Shown here: positions 7,901-16,787 of the stretch, piece after piece
Layout: each line of letters opens with the position of its first letter
How positions within the stretch are numbered: position 1 is the stretch's first letter
Assembly: GCA_964384905.1 (NCBI GenBank)
Contig: CAYLND010000072.1
Coordinates: 1-17,339, forward strand
From: Gp22-AA3 sp964384905
Lineage (GTDB): Bacteria; Acidobacteriota; Polarisedimenticolia; Gp22-AA2
Direction: 5' to 3'
Length of the DNA: 17,339 nt
The notes under the pieces: generated by a model
What the model was told of the DNA's origin: nothing
What the model saw: only the letters and a program-made list of their open reading frames with translations
The model's database searches: none
Translations under genes and position numbers: made by a program

Positions 7901-8550
7901 AACAGCCGCAGGGACTCGACCTCTTCGCCCCAGAACTCGACCCGGATCGGACCGGACCCCTCCGGCGGGAAGAAATCCACGATGCCCCCGCGCCGTGAGA
8001 ACTCACCCATCGACGAGACCAGGTCGACGCGCACGTAGCCCGCCCCCAGGAGGAACCCCGAGAGCTCGTCCGGTTTCAGGGCCTCGCGCTCGCGCAGGTC
8101 GAAGTGGTAGACATCGAAGGCGGCGGGCGGAGCGAGAGGGTAGATGAGGGCGCGCGTCGGCGCGACCACGATCGTCTCGCCCGCCTCGCGCAGGGCGCGC
8201 AGCGCCTGCACGCGCTCGCAGGCCACACGCAGGTGCGGCGACAACTCCTGGTACGGGTCGGCCTCCAGCGAAGGGAACAGGTGGACCCGCCGCCCGGGCC
8301 CGCGGGCCGCGGCGGCGAACGAGAGATCGGAGCGAAACTGCTCGGCCTCCTTCTCGCCGGGAACGAGGAGGAGGATCTTGCGTCCCGGGAGCGGCCCGTC
8401 GCTCGAGGCGATCAGAAGGGCCGCGGCCGCGGGACTCAGACCCGCGACCGTGACCCCGGGCCGCTCGCCGCCGGCTCCTTCCGAGAGACCCGCCAGGAGA
8501 GGCCGCTCGTGCGACGCGAGATCCAGGACGGAGCGCAGCAGAGGGCTCAA
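4951..8550 (-). CDS. mfd: Transcription-repair coupling factor Mfd
   Basis: An ATP-driven DNA translocase that removes RNA polymerase stalled at lesions and recruits UvrA. From TTG 8550 the protein is 1199 residues, close to the usual 1150. Domains in order: UvrB-like N-terminal region (about 35-350, with FPSLEADPYQELSP and RRGGIVDFFPP), RNA-polymerase-interacting CarD-like domain (about 510-575, LKTGDLIVHVEHGIGRYAGI), then the translocase: Walker A GDVGFGKTE (662-670), DEEQ (763-766), TATPIPRT (789-796), ATTIIENGLDIP (901-912), QLRGRVGR (932-939), the TRG segment FRIAAMDLEIRGAGNLLG (977-994), and the C-terminal D7 domain. I chose TTG because it overlaps the rfaE2 stop (ATTGA) and starts where Mfd homology begins; the longer upstream frame lies inside rfaE2. 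Its 3' end hosts a promoter for the foldase genes. Confidence 0.97.
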   Translation of the reverse strand: MSPLLRSVLDLASHERPLLAGLSEGAGGERPGVTVAGLSPAAAALLIASSDGPLPGRKILLLVPGEKEAEQFRSDLSFAAAARGPGRRVHLFPSLEADPYQELSPHLRVACERVQALRALREAGETIVVAPTRALIYPLAPPAAFDVYHFDLREREALKPDELSGFLLGAGYVRVDLVSSMGEFSRRGGIVDFFPPEGSGPIRVEFWGEEVESLRLFDPATQRSTGRVAAATVPPVREYPWSAGALERLRSALETRRPGRTPPSARALARGSDDWRTRLEALAAGATFNGFEACVRLVEERPASLFDYAAGALRVAWEPAQIESDLESVYVEMHASFDLSEEFGMPPPEDLLLPREELQPQAKRAGLRLSELALEEGRTSVARVPCAPARAYKGRIQDLAADLKQEPPRTTTLFLMESAGRSERLREVLRSYDLPAAIVTDDTAPGLEEPGEAAAPASRLLIATGRLSQGFALPRIGLHVLTEREVFGDPVLEREPRRRKVAAFSPGFRDLKTGDLIVHVEHGIGRYAGIARVGENGGSRDFMLLTYEGGDRLYVPIDRLDLVQRYSGVAGQKPRLDRLGGPGWERTQKKVKKAMQEMAHDLLRLYAGRAAAHGVAFSADTAWQKEFEDAFPYEETSDQEKSIREVKADMEKEVPMDRLICGDVGFGKTEVAMRAAFKAVADGKQVAVLCPTTVLAFQHLSTFRDRFSSWPVTIEMVSRFRSPREQAAILKAVAAGKVDILIGTHRLLSKDVRFNDLGLLVVDEEQRFGVAHKEAIKAMKKDVDVLTLTATPIPRTLQMSLAGIRDMSVIETPPENRLAIQTSIAPFRSGVIATAIRNELKRGGQVYFVHNRVESIGSMANFIRRLTPEVRLGVAHGRMSEATLERTMIGFLNGEFDVLLATTIIENGLDIPRVNTIIVNRADRFGLAQLYQLRGRVGRSDRRAYAYLLVPERKALTPIARRRLKALQEFSELGSGFRIAAMDLEIRGAGNLLGSEQSGHIAAVGFEMYCRLLEQTIQEMKGETPRPEARAQINLGVDIKIPEEYIPDFNERLVLYKRISSAAGGEELDRIGDEIRDLYGEIPSQARNLLTLAGVRMLADRLGVRAIDFAGGRVQIRFGADAPIDPQGLVRLTSERPGASLTPGTVLRLEVEGTGDGARPVVEKRRIETVLDLLKSIRPGGSMRPASQPTTVGPSDGDR
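5003..5031 (-). promoter_or_regulatory. Promoter inside the 3' end of mfd, driving the foldase genes
   Basis: The minus strand shows TTGAAG (5031-5026), a 17-bp spacer, and TAGCAT (5008-5003) preceded by TGG, giving an extended -10. Transcription would begin near 4996, about 40 nt upstream of the GTG at 4954. The spacing is ideal and the AT content stands out from its surroundings. Confidence 0.55.
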
Positions 8551-9047
8551 TCCGCCACCCGCAGGGCCCTTCGGATCAGGCCCGACGTCGAGCGGCCGCG
8601 GCGGAGCGGCAGCGTGACCACCCGGCCTCCCCGGGCTTCGACCGTGCCGCGGCCGACTATCTCCCTTCGGCGGTAGTCGGCTCCCTTCACCAGGATGTCG
8701 GGCCGCAGGAGGGCAATCAGCCGGGCGGGCGTCCGCTCGCCGAACGCCACCACGCAATCGACCGCGCGCAGGGCGGAGAGGATCTCCTGGCGCTCGCGCA
8801 GCGGCACGATCGGCCGGCCGCGCCCCTTGAGAAGGCGCACGGAGCGATCCGAATTCACTCCGACCACCAGGAAGTCGCCAAGCCCGCGGGCCCTCTCGAG
8901 CAGGGCGGCGTGCCCCGCATGCAGCAGGTCGAAGCAGCCGTTGGTGAAGACCACCTCCAGGCCGCGCGCCTGCAGCCGGCGCACCCGCGCCGCCGCCCGT
9001 CGCGGCGTCAGTACCCTGGCCGCCGCCCGGGGCGCCACGCGGGTCAC
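8547..9047 (-). CDS. rfaE2: D-glycero-beta-D-manno-heptose 1-phosphate adenylyltransferase (RfaE2-like)
   Basis: A nucleotidyltransferase that activates heptose 1-phosphate with ATP to ADP-heptose for LPS inner core. The 166-residue protein is the stand-alone adenylyltransferase form; the kinase half found in fused HldE/RfaE is absent here. Motifs: FTNGCFDLLHAGH (34-46) with the HxGH nucleotide-binding signature at 43-46, VVGVNSDRSVRLLKG (61-75), PDILVKGADY (116-125), and the C-terminal GRSTSGLI (151-158), the ISSSRI-like family motif. GTG 9047 is chosen because it overlaps the glycosyltransferase stop (GTGA), with GGAG 10 nt upstream; a longer in-frame extension upstream is just the shadow of that gene. 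A related cytidylyltransferase specificity is possible, but the fold and the envelope setting favour heptose. Confidence 0.87.
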   Translation of the reverse strand: MTRVAPRAAARVLTPRRAAARVRRLQARGLEVVFTNGCFDLLHAGHAALLERARGLGDFLVVGVNSDRSVRLLKGRGRPIVPLRERQEILSALRAVDCVVAFGERTPARLIALLRPDILVKGADYRRREIVGRGTVEARGGRVVTLPLRRGRSTSGLIRRALRVAD

Positions 9048-9826
9048 CGGACGTCCGCTCCGGCCGGCGATCGTCCGATCGTCCCGTACCGGCCGAGGCG
9101 GTCGCGCAGCCGCACCCGCACGATGTCCTTGAGCATGTCGAAGGGATCGACCAGCGCGTTCACCTTCGAGCCCTCGGCGTTGCGCCAGCGGACCGCCACC
9201 TCGGCCACCCGGATCCCCGCCTTCCGCGCCAGATACAGGATCTCCACGTCGTACGCGAAACGCTCGACGCGCGCCGCCCGGAACAGGGGGAGGACCTCCT
9301 CCCGGCGCATCAGCTTGAAACCGCACTGCGTGTCGCGGAACGGCAGGCCGGTCAGAAGGCGCACCAGGGCGTTGAAGGTGCGCCCCATCGTCTCCCGCCA
9401 GGCCGCCTGACGCTTCTCCACGCGCGAGGCGCCGAGCGCCCGCGACCCGATGGCGATGCCGTTCCCCCCCTCCTCGACGGCCCCCAGCAGGAGCGGCAGG
9501 TCCTCGATCGGAGTCGAGAAGTCGGCGTCCGAGACCAGGACCAGATCGCCCCGGGACAGCAGGACGCCATGCTTGACGCTGTACCCCTTGCCGCGGTTCC
9601 GCCCGTTGCGCAGGAGACGGACGGCGACCCGGGCGTCACCACCTGCGCCAGCGGCCCGCTCGAGGATCGCGGCGGTCCCGTCGACGCTGCCGTCGTCGAC
9701 CACCACGATCTCGGCCTCTGTTCCCTGCCGCTTCAGATACTGATGGACGGACTCGAGGCTCGCGCGGATGCGGGCTTCTTCATTGTAGGCGGGAATGACG
9801 ATCGACAGCCGGGGCCGCGCCTGCAT
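9044..9826 (-). CDS. Family 2 glycosyltransferase (dolichyl-phosphate glucosyltransferase-like)
   Basis: A 260-residue GT-A-fold enzyme with no obvious membrane segment. It has LSIVIPAYNEEARI (7-20), VVDDGSVDGT (42-51), NRGKGYSVKHG (77-87), the metal-binding DADFSTP (100-106, DXD at 100-102), IGSRA, and DTQCGFKLM (165-173), then the YDVEILYLARKAGIRVAEV and EGSKVN segments typical of the dolichyl/undecaprenyl-phosphate hexose transferase subgroup (family knowledge). It probably moves a sugar from a nucleotide donor to a polyprenyl phosphate on the cytoplasmic face of the membrane; the sugar is unknown. ATG 9826 has GAGG 5 nt upstream. It sits 26 bp after atpC and overlaps rfaE2 by 4 bp, which suggests a shared envelope polysaccharide task. 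Confidence 0.9.
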   Translation of the reverse strand: MQARPRLSIVIPAYNEEARIRASLESVHQYLKRQGTEAEIVVVDDGSVDGTAAILERAAGAGGDARVAVRLLRNGRNRGKGYSVKHGVLLSRGDLVLVSDADFSTPIEDLPLLLGAVEEGGNGIAIGSRALGASRVEKRQAAWRETMGRTFNALVRLLTGLPFRDTQCGFKLMRREEVLPLFRAARVERFAYDVEILYLARKAGIRVAEVAVRWRNAEGSKVNALVDPFDMLKDIVRVRLRDRLGRYGTIGRSPAGADVR

Positions 9827-9852
9827 CGGAACCTCGCCGCCCCCCGGTGCGT

Positions 9853-10280
9853 TCAGGCGGGCGCGCGCGGCCCGACCCCGTCGGCCACCTGCACGCGGAT
9901 GATCGCCTTTTGCAGGGCCGCCTGGGCACGCCCGAAGTCGGTTCCGGCGTCGCGGCCCCGCAGGCGCTCCAGGGCCCGGTCACGAGCCTTCAGGGCGCGC
10001 CTGCGATCGATCGTCTCGGCGCGCTCGGCGATCTCGGCGAGCACGTTGACTCGATCGGGCAGGACCTCCGCGAAGCCCCAGGCGATCGCCAGATAGCGCC
10101 GCAGGTCCCCCCGGCGGTACATCAGCCAGCCGATCCCCAGGGTGGTCAGGAGCGGCGTGTGACCCGGCCGCACCCCCAGCGACCCGTCGCTCCCCGGAAG
10201 GACCGCCTCGTCGACCACCTCGCTCACCAGACGCTGCTCCGGGGTCACGATCTCCAGGTGCAGGGACGCGGGTAGCGGGC

Positions 10281-10284
<4 letters not shown>
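9853..10284 (-). CDS. atpC: F-type ATP synthase subunit epsilon
   Basis: The epsilon subunit is part of the rotor stalk and inhibits ATP hydrolysis. The 143-residue protein has the family's beta-sandwich N-terminal domain (LHLEIVTPEQRLVSEVVDEAV, GSDGSLGVRPGHTPLLTTL, then YLAIAWGFAEVLPDRVNVLAE) and the two-helix C-terminal tail (AERAETIDRRRALKARDRAL, then ALQKAIIRVQVAD). GTG 10284 overlaps the atpD stop (GTGA), a standard coupling. The C-terminal helix hairpin is complete, so the inhibitory function is probably retained. Confidence 0.96.
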
Positions 10285-11696
<1,412 letters not shown>

Positions 11697-11715
11697 CGAC
11701 GCTCTCCCCCCGACT

Positions 11716-12327
11716 CTACGAGACGTTCCGGCCGCAGAAGCGGCACACCCTGGCCCGGACCTTGATGATCTCCGCGCAATACGGACATTCCCTGTCAACC
11801 TCGGCGGCGCCGGCGTCCGGGACGTCCGCCGCCCCGGCGCCGCGCCCCGTCCGGCGGAGCGTCCCCCGGGAGCGGCTGCTCTGCTGCCCCAGGATCATCT
11901 CCTTCAGCTCCATCGGCCGCGTCACGCACTCGATGGTGGTCGAGCCGACCTCCGCCGCGGTCTGCACGTTCAGCGTGCCGTACCCCATGATCCGCCCCCA
12001 CAGCGACTGGAGGCAGGTGACGTTCTCGATCCGGTCCAGCGGGCTGTCGATCGTCCGCACCGACAGCACCCCCGACTCGTCGATCACGCGCTGCGACGTG
12101 ATCGCCCAGAGATCGCAGCGCCAGTCCAGCCAGCGCCACGCCGCCCACCCCAGGCCGATGGCGAGCGCGATGCCGGCCGCCGGCGCGGCCCACGGGCGCC
12201 CGACGTACAGCGCCCCGATGAGGCACCCGAGCAGGAGCAGCGTCCCCGCGAGCGGCCCGCCCAGCACGATCCAATGACGCCGCACCACCGCAAGCAGCTC
12301 TTCGTCCGGTCTCAGCCGCGTGCGCAT
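11716..12327 (-). CDS. Membrane protein with PH-like (YdbT-type) domain and C-terminal zinc ribbon
   Basis: A 203-residue protein placed between atpG and atpD. Two hydrophobic segments (about 19-43 and 46-66) lie near the N-terminus, followed by a bacterial PH-like domain of the bPH_2/YdbT type: WAITSQRVIDESGVLSVRT, DSPLDRIENVTCLQSLWGRI, MGYGTLNVQTAA, TIECVTRPMELKEMI (74-145). After a low-complexity linker rich in Arg, Gly and Ala comes a zinc ribbon with CxxC pairs at Cys181/184 and Cys195/198. ATG 12327 is chosen from the hydrophobic start; GGGA is 4 nt upstream. It begins 17 bp after atpG and ends 19 bp before atpD, so it is embedded in the operon. Its job is unknown; a membrane-anchored scaffold or regulator of F1/F0 assembly is only a guess. 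Confidence 0.8.
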   Translation of the reverse strand: MRTRLRPDEELLAVVRRHWIVLGGPLAGTLLLLGCLIGALYVGRPWAAPAAGIALAIGLGWAAWRWLDWRCDLWAITSQRVIDESGVLSVRTIDSPLDRIENVTCLQSLWGRIMGYGTLNVQTAAEVGSTTIECVTRPMELKEMILGQQSSRSRGTLRRTGRGAGAADVPDAGAAEVDRECPYCAEIIKVRARVCRFCGRNVS

Positions 12328-12344
12328 GTCGTCCCGACGGGCTC

Positions 12345-13277
12345 CTATCGCAGCGCCTCCGCGCCGCTCACGACCTCCAGGATCTCCTTGGTGATCGACG
12401 CCTGGCGTATCTTGTTCATCTGCAGCGTCAGGGTGTCGATCATCTCGCCGGCGTTCCGCGTGGCGTTGTCCATCGCGGTCATGCGGGCCCCGTGCTCGGC
12501 CGCCGCCGACTCCAGCAGGACCCGGTGCGTCTGGATCATGACGTGCTTCGGCAGGAGCGCCTCGAACAGCGCGTCGCGCTCCGGCTCGTACACATACTCC
12601 TCGGGCTTCTCCGCGGCGACCGGCCCCGACCCGGGCGTCGCCGCAGGCTCGAACGAAGCCTGCGGGATCGGGAGCAGAGGCTCGATCACGACCCGCTGCT
12701 GGATCACCGACTTGAACTCGTTGTACACGAGATAGACGGCGTCGAACTCGCCGCGCGCGAACACGTCGATCAGATCGGCGGCGAGGTCGCGCGCGTGGGC
12801 GAGCGTCACCTCCTTGAAGACGTCGACGTGAACGTTGCGCACCGGGTACGAGCGCCGCCGGAACCAGTCGCGCGCCTTGCGCCCGATGACATCCACCTGC
12901 ACCGTCTGCGCCGGCGCCGGCCCGGCCCCGGCGGCCCGGCCCTCCCGCCCGGGTCCCATCCGCTCGTCGAGGAAGGCGCGCGCCCGATTCAGGATGTTGG
13001 TGTTGAACGACCCGCACAGCCCCTTGTCGGCGGTGATCACGATCACCAGCACCTTCTCCTCGGGGCGCCGGCTCAGGAGCGGGTGTCTCTCCGGATGGAC
13101 GCGCGCCGCCAGGGACGACAGGACCTCGAGCATCTTGCGGGCGTACGGCCGCGCGGCCAGGATGCGATCCTGGGCGCGGCGCAGCTTGGCCGCCGACACC
13201 ATCTTCATGGCGCGGGTGATCTGCTGCGTGCTCCTCACGCTGCGGATGCGCGTTCGGTAGTCGCGGACGTTGGCCAT
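12345..13277 (-). CDS. atpG: F-type ATP synthase subunit gamma
   Basis: The central rotor shaft of F1. The 310-residue protein has the conserved ends: an N-terminal helix with TQQITRAMKMVSAAKLRRAQ (17-36), the core ITADKGLCGSFNTNI (81-95), and the C-terminal helix EHGARMTAMDNATRNAGEMI (261-280) followed by LQMNKIRQASITKEILEVV. It is somewhat longer than the E. coli protein (287) because of two Ala/Gly/Pro-rich insertions near 108-124 and 207-225, probably surface loops. ATG 13277 follows the atpA stop by 10 bp; its ribosome binding site is modest (GGAA). Confidence 0.97.
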   Translation of the reverse strand: MANVRDYRTRIRSVRSTQQITRAMKMVSAAKLRRAQDRILAARPYARKMLEVLSSLAARVHPERHPLLSRRPEEKVLVIVITADKGLCGSFNTNILNRARAFLDERMGPGREGRAAGAGPAPAQTVQVDVIGRKARDWFRRRSYPVRNVHVDVFKEVTLAHARDLAADLIDVFARGEFDAVYLVYNEFKSVIQQRVVIEPLLPIPQASFEPAATPGSGPVAAEKPEEYVYEPERDALFEALLPKHVMIQTHRVLLESAAAEHGARMTAMDNATRNAGEMIDTLTLQMNKIRQASITKEILEVVSGAEALR

Positions 13278-13287
13278 GCGGGTTCCG

Positions 13288-14814
<1,527 letters not shown>

Positions 14815-14859
14815 TCCATCTCCCCCACGGGCGCCCGACGTACAGCGCCCGCTTTCAAG

Positions 14860-15411
14860 TCAACGCGCCCCGACCAGCCGCTCGCGCAGCGTCGCGAGCT
14901 GGTGTCTCAGCGTCCCGTCGTAGACCCTCGAGCCGATCCGCGTGCGCGCGCCTCCCAGGATGGTGGGGTCGACGCGGTGGGTGATCCTGACCGTTCGTCC
15001 CGTCATGCGCTCGAGGGATTCGCGCAGACGTTTCGATTCGGAGGCCGACAGCGGCACCGCCGTCGTCGTCTCGGCCTTCACGATCCCCAGCCGCTCGTCC
15101 GCGATCTCCTCGAAGGCATCGCGGATCGCTCCGAGCGCCCCGATGCGCCGGTTGGCGACCAGGACCAGCAGAAAGCCGCGCATCACCTCGCTCAGCTTCG
15201 CCCGGCGCGCCAGGACGTCGATCGCCGTCCGTTTGTCCTCCAGGGAGATCGACGGGTCCGCGAAGACGCGGGCGAATTTCGGGTCGGCCCCGAGAACCCT
15301 CGCAGCCAGGGACAGCTCGGCCGCGACCGCCTCGAGACGCTTCGCATCCCTCCCTGCCGCGGACTCCGCGAGGGCCCGCGCATACCTCTTCGCGACGGCG
15401 ATCGGCTGCAC
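14860..15411 (-). CDS. atpH: F-type ATP synthase subunit delta
   Basis: The stalk subunit that joins F1 to the b dimer of F0. From GTG 15411 the protein is 183 residues, the usual size. VAKRYARALAESA begins the helical N-terminal domain; the C-terminal domain ends with the hallmark DPTILGGARTRIGSRVYDGTLRHQLATLRERL region. A long in-frame extension exists to position 15759, but GTG 15411 has GGGAG 8 nt upstream and starts exactly where homology begins, so I reject the extension. It is the first gene of the cluster and has the strongest promoter in the window about 70 nt upstream. Confidence 0.93.
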   Translation of the reverse strand: MQPIAVAKRYARALAESAAGRDAKRLEAVAAELSLAARVLGADPKFARVFADPSISLEDKRTAIDVLARRAKLSEVMRGFLLVLVANRRIGALGAIRDAFEEIADERLGIVKAETTTAVPLSASESKRLRESLERMTGRTVRITHRVDPTILGGARTRIGSRVYDGTLRHQLATLRERLVGAR

Positions 15412-15488
15412 TCGTTGCGCTCCCGACTGGGAAGGGCCGGCGGCCGGGGCTTGAAGGACGCCGGAGGGAAACCTGTCCGGAACGCCGG

Positions 15489-15518
15489 AAAGTAGCATAC
15501 GCCTCGATGAGGTGTCAA
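15489..15518 (-). promoter_or_regulatory. Promoter of the F1 ATP synthase operon
   Basis: The minus strand shows a perfect TTGACA (15518-15513), an 18-bp spacer, and TACTTT (15494-15489) preceded by TGC (extended -10). Transcription would start near 15482, about 70 nt before the atpH GTG. It is the best sigma-70-like match in the window. Confidence 0.7.
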
Positions 15519-15654
15519 CGACGCCCGCTCTCGCTCGCTCCGACCGCGCCATTCCGGCGCCTCGGAGTGGTCGATGCGTACGCTCCCGAGGACACGGGCG
15601 GCTGCCCCTGCGGCCCGGAGCGCCCCCGTGGAACCGCCGGCCGGCGCGGATTTG

Positions 15655-15663
15655 TGGCATGAT
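15655..15663 (+). promoter_or_regulatory. Possible extended -10 for the PEGA-domain gene
   Basis: TGG-CATGAT resembles an extended -10 and lies 26 bp before the ATG at 15689, giving a leader of about 20 nt that still holds the AAAGGAG ribosome binding site. No matching -35 is visible, so this is a weak call. Confidence 0.3.
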
Positions 15664-15688
15664 CGTTGCTGAAAGGAGTGAACGAGTC

Positions 15689-16261
15689 ATGAAGAGAAAG
15701 GAGATGAGATCGATGCGATGCGCCGGAAACGTGAAGTGGTCGGCCGTGGCGCTCGCCATGCTGTGCCTGACGGGGGCGGCCCCGGCGACCGCCCGGGGCA
15801 GGGTGGGCGTCCGCGGCTCCGTGGTCGTCGGCGGGGGTGTGGTCGTCCGACCGGTCTTCTACGACCCGTTCTTCTGGGATCCCTTCTGGTACCCCCGCTA
15901 TGGCTGGGGAGTGTACGCTTCGTACGGACCGGCTCCCTACTACGGCTACGCCGCGATCCCCCCGCGCAACGCGGCGCCGGTGGAGCTGCACGTGAAGCCC
16001 CGCAAGGCGGCGGTGATCGTGGACGGCTCGGACGTCGGACAGGCCCGCGATTTCAGCTCAGAGGCCTACCCGATGTGGCTGACGCCGGGAACGCACCAGC
16101 TGGAGCTCAGCTACAAGGGGTATCAGACGCTGCGCGTGAAGTTCGAGGTGAAGCGGGGACGCGCTTACCGGGTCCACTACGAGCTCAACGAAGGGGAGGG
16201 AATCGATCCCCGCTCGTACCACGCCCGCGAGCCTCAGCCGGAGAAGCCGGCCAACCGCTGA
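15689..16261 (+). CDS. Secreted PEGA-domain protein
   Basis: A 190-residue exported protein, the only complete plus-strand gene besides the phosphatase. Residues 1-36 look like a signal peptide (basic n-region KRKEMRSMRCAGNVK, hydrophobic SAVALAMLCLTGAAPA, cut near ATA-RG). Residues 40-95 are low in complexity and very rich in Tyr, Trp, Phe, Pro and Gly. Residues 96-166 match a PEGA domain: LHVKPRKAAVIVDGSDVG, then WLTPGTHQLELSYKGYQTL and VKRGRAYRVHYEL. PEGA domains are found in surface and envelope proteins; ligand unknown. ATG 15689 has AAAGGAG 10 nt upstream; an alternative ATG 24 bases later (15713) also follows a GGAG. The frame is open further upstream but that part overlaps the divergent atpH promoter and has no signal sequence. 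Confidence 0.82.
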   Translation: MKRKEMRSMRCAGNVKWSAVALAMLCLTGAAPATARGRVGVRGSVVVGGGVVVRPVFYDPFFWDPFWYPRYGWGVYASYGPAPYYGYAAIPPRNAAPVELHVKPRKAAVIVDGSDVGQARDFSSEAYPMWLTPGTHQLELSYKGYQTLRVKFEVKRGRAYRVHYELNEGEGIDPRSYHAREPQPEKPANR

Positions 16262-16267
16262 GGCCGT

Positions 16268-16294
16268 CCGGGACGACCCCTGCCGGGGTCCCGG
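16268..16294. terminator. Possible bidirectional hairpin between convergent genes
   Basis: Between the PEGA gene stop (16261) and the bactofilin stop (16296), CCGGGAC...CCC pairs with GGGGTCCCGG around a TGCC loop, with a 3-nt bulge in the left arm. The stem is about 10 bp and GC-rich. No T-run follows on either strand, so it may not be an efficient intrinsic terminator. Its placement between converging genes supports the role. Confidence 0.4.
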
Positions 16295-16295
16295 C

Positions 16296-16742
16296 TCAAT
16301 TGCTGGTCGTGTGCCGCCGGATCTGCTCGATCTCCGCCTCCTTGTGGGCGGCTTCGCGCGTTTCTTTCTTTTTCGCGGCGTTCATGTCGATGTTACCCTC
16401 GAAGACCCCCCCCTCGTGGATGACCAGGTTCGGCTTCTCCAGGGTCAGGTCACCGACGATCCGCCCGGTCGGATGGATCTCCAGCTTCTCTTTGACGTGA
16501 ATCGTGCCGGTCACCTTGCCGCTGACCGAAAGGATTCCGACGTCGACGTCGGCCTCCACGTCGCCCGACTCGCCGACCACCAGCTCCTTCTCGGAGATCA
16601 CCTTGCCGGTGATCTTGCCGTCCACGCGCAGGACGTCGCGGAATCTGACTTCCCCGTGAATCTCCGTGCCCTCGGCCAGAAACCCGCTGATGTCGTCATG
16701 GGCGACATGATCCCTCAGTAACGTGTCCTTGCTGAACGGCAT
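16296..16742 (-). CDS. Bactofilin (polymer-forming cytoskeletal protein)
   Basis: A 148-residue self-polymerising cytoskeletal protein. Residues 20-120 form the bactofilin right-handed beta-helix (formerly DUF583) with its repeating hydrophobic/Gly pattern: GFLAEGTEIHGEVRFRDVLR, VDGKITGKVISEKELVVGES, GDVEADVDVGILSVSGKVTG, TIHVKEKLEIHPTGRIVGDL. The C-terminal 28 residues are a charged Lys/Glu helix. I start at ATG 16742, which has AGGGGGGA about 7 nt upstream; an in-frame ATG 18 nt earlier (16760) has a badly spaced site. It lies 45 bp after parB on the same strand. Bactofilins of Myxococcus work with the ParAB segregation machinery (established), which fits this neighbourhood, and they also shape the cell wall. 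Confidence 0.93.
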   Translation of the reverse strand: MPFSKDTLLRDHVAHDDISGFLAEGTEIHGEVRFRDVLRVDGKITGKVISEKELVVGESGDVEADVDVGILSVSGKVTGTIHVKEKLEIHPTGRIVGDLTLEKPNLVIHEGGVFEGNIDMNAAKKKETREAAHKEAEIEQIRRHTTSN

Positions 16743-16787
16743 GACGAATCCCCCCTTCATCCTCTTCCGCCTTCCTGCGGAGGCGGC

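Noticed and set aside
5551..7998. An 815-codon plus-strand open frame opposite mfd
   Set aside because: Antisense shadow of mfd caused by high GC; low-complexity Arg/His/Asp-rich translation, no ribosome binding site and no recognisable motif.
12328..13017. Long upstream extension of the PH-like protein reading inside atpG
   Set aside because: The extension is Arg/Gly-rich, overlaps atpG in another frame, and the hydrophobic segments and PH-like domain start after ATG 12327.
15412..15759. N-terminal extension of atpH
   Set aside because: The in-frame extension crosses the operon promoter and has no family similarity, whereas GTG 15411 has a well-spaced GGGAG and starts at the family boundary.
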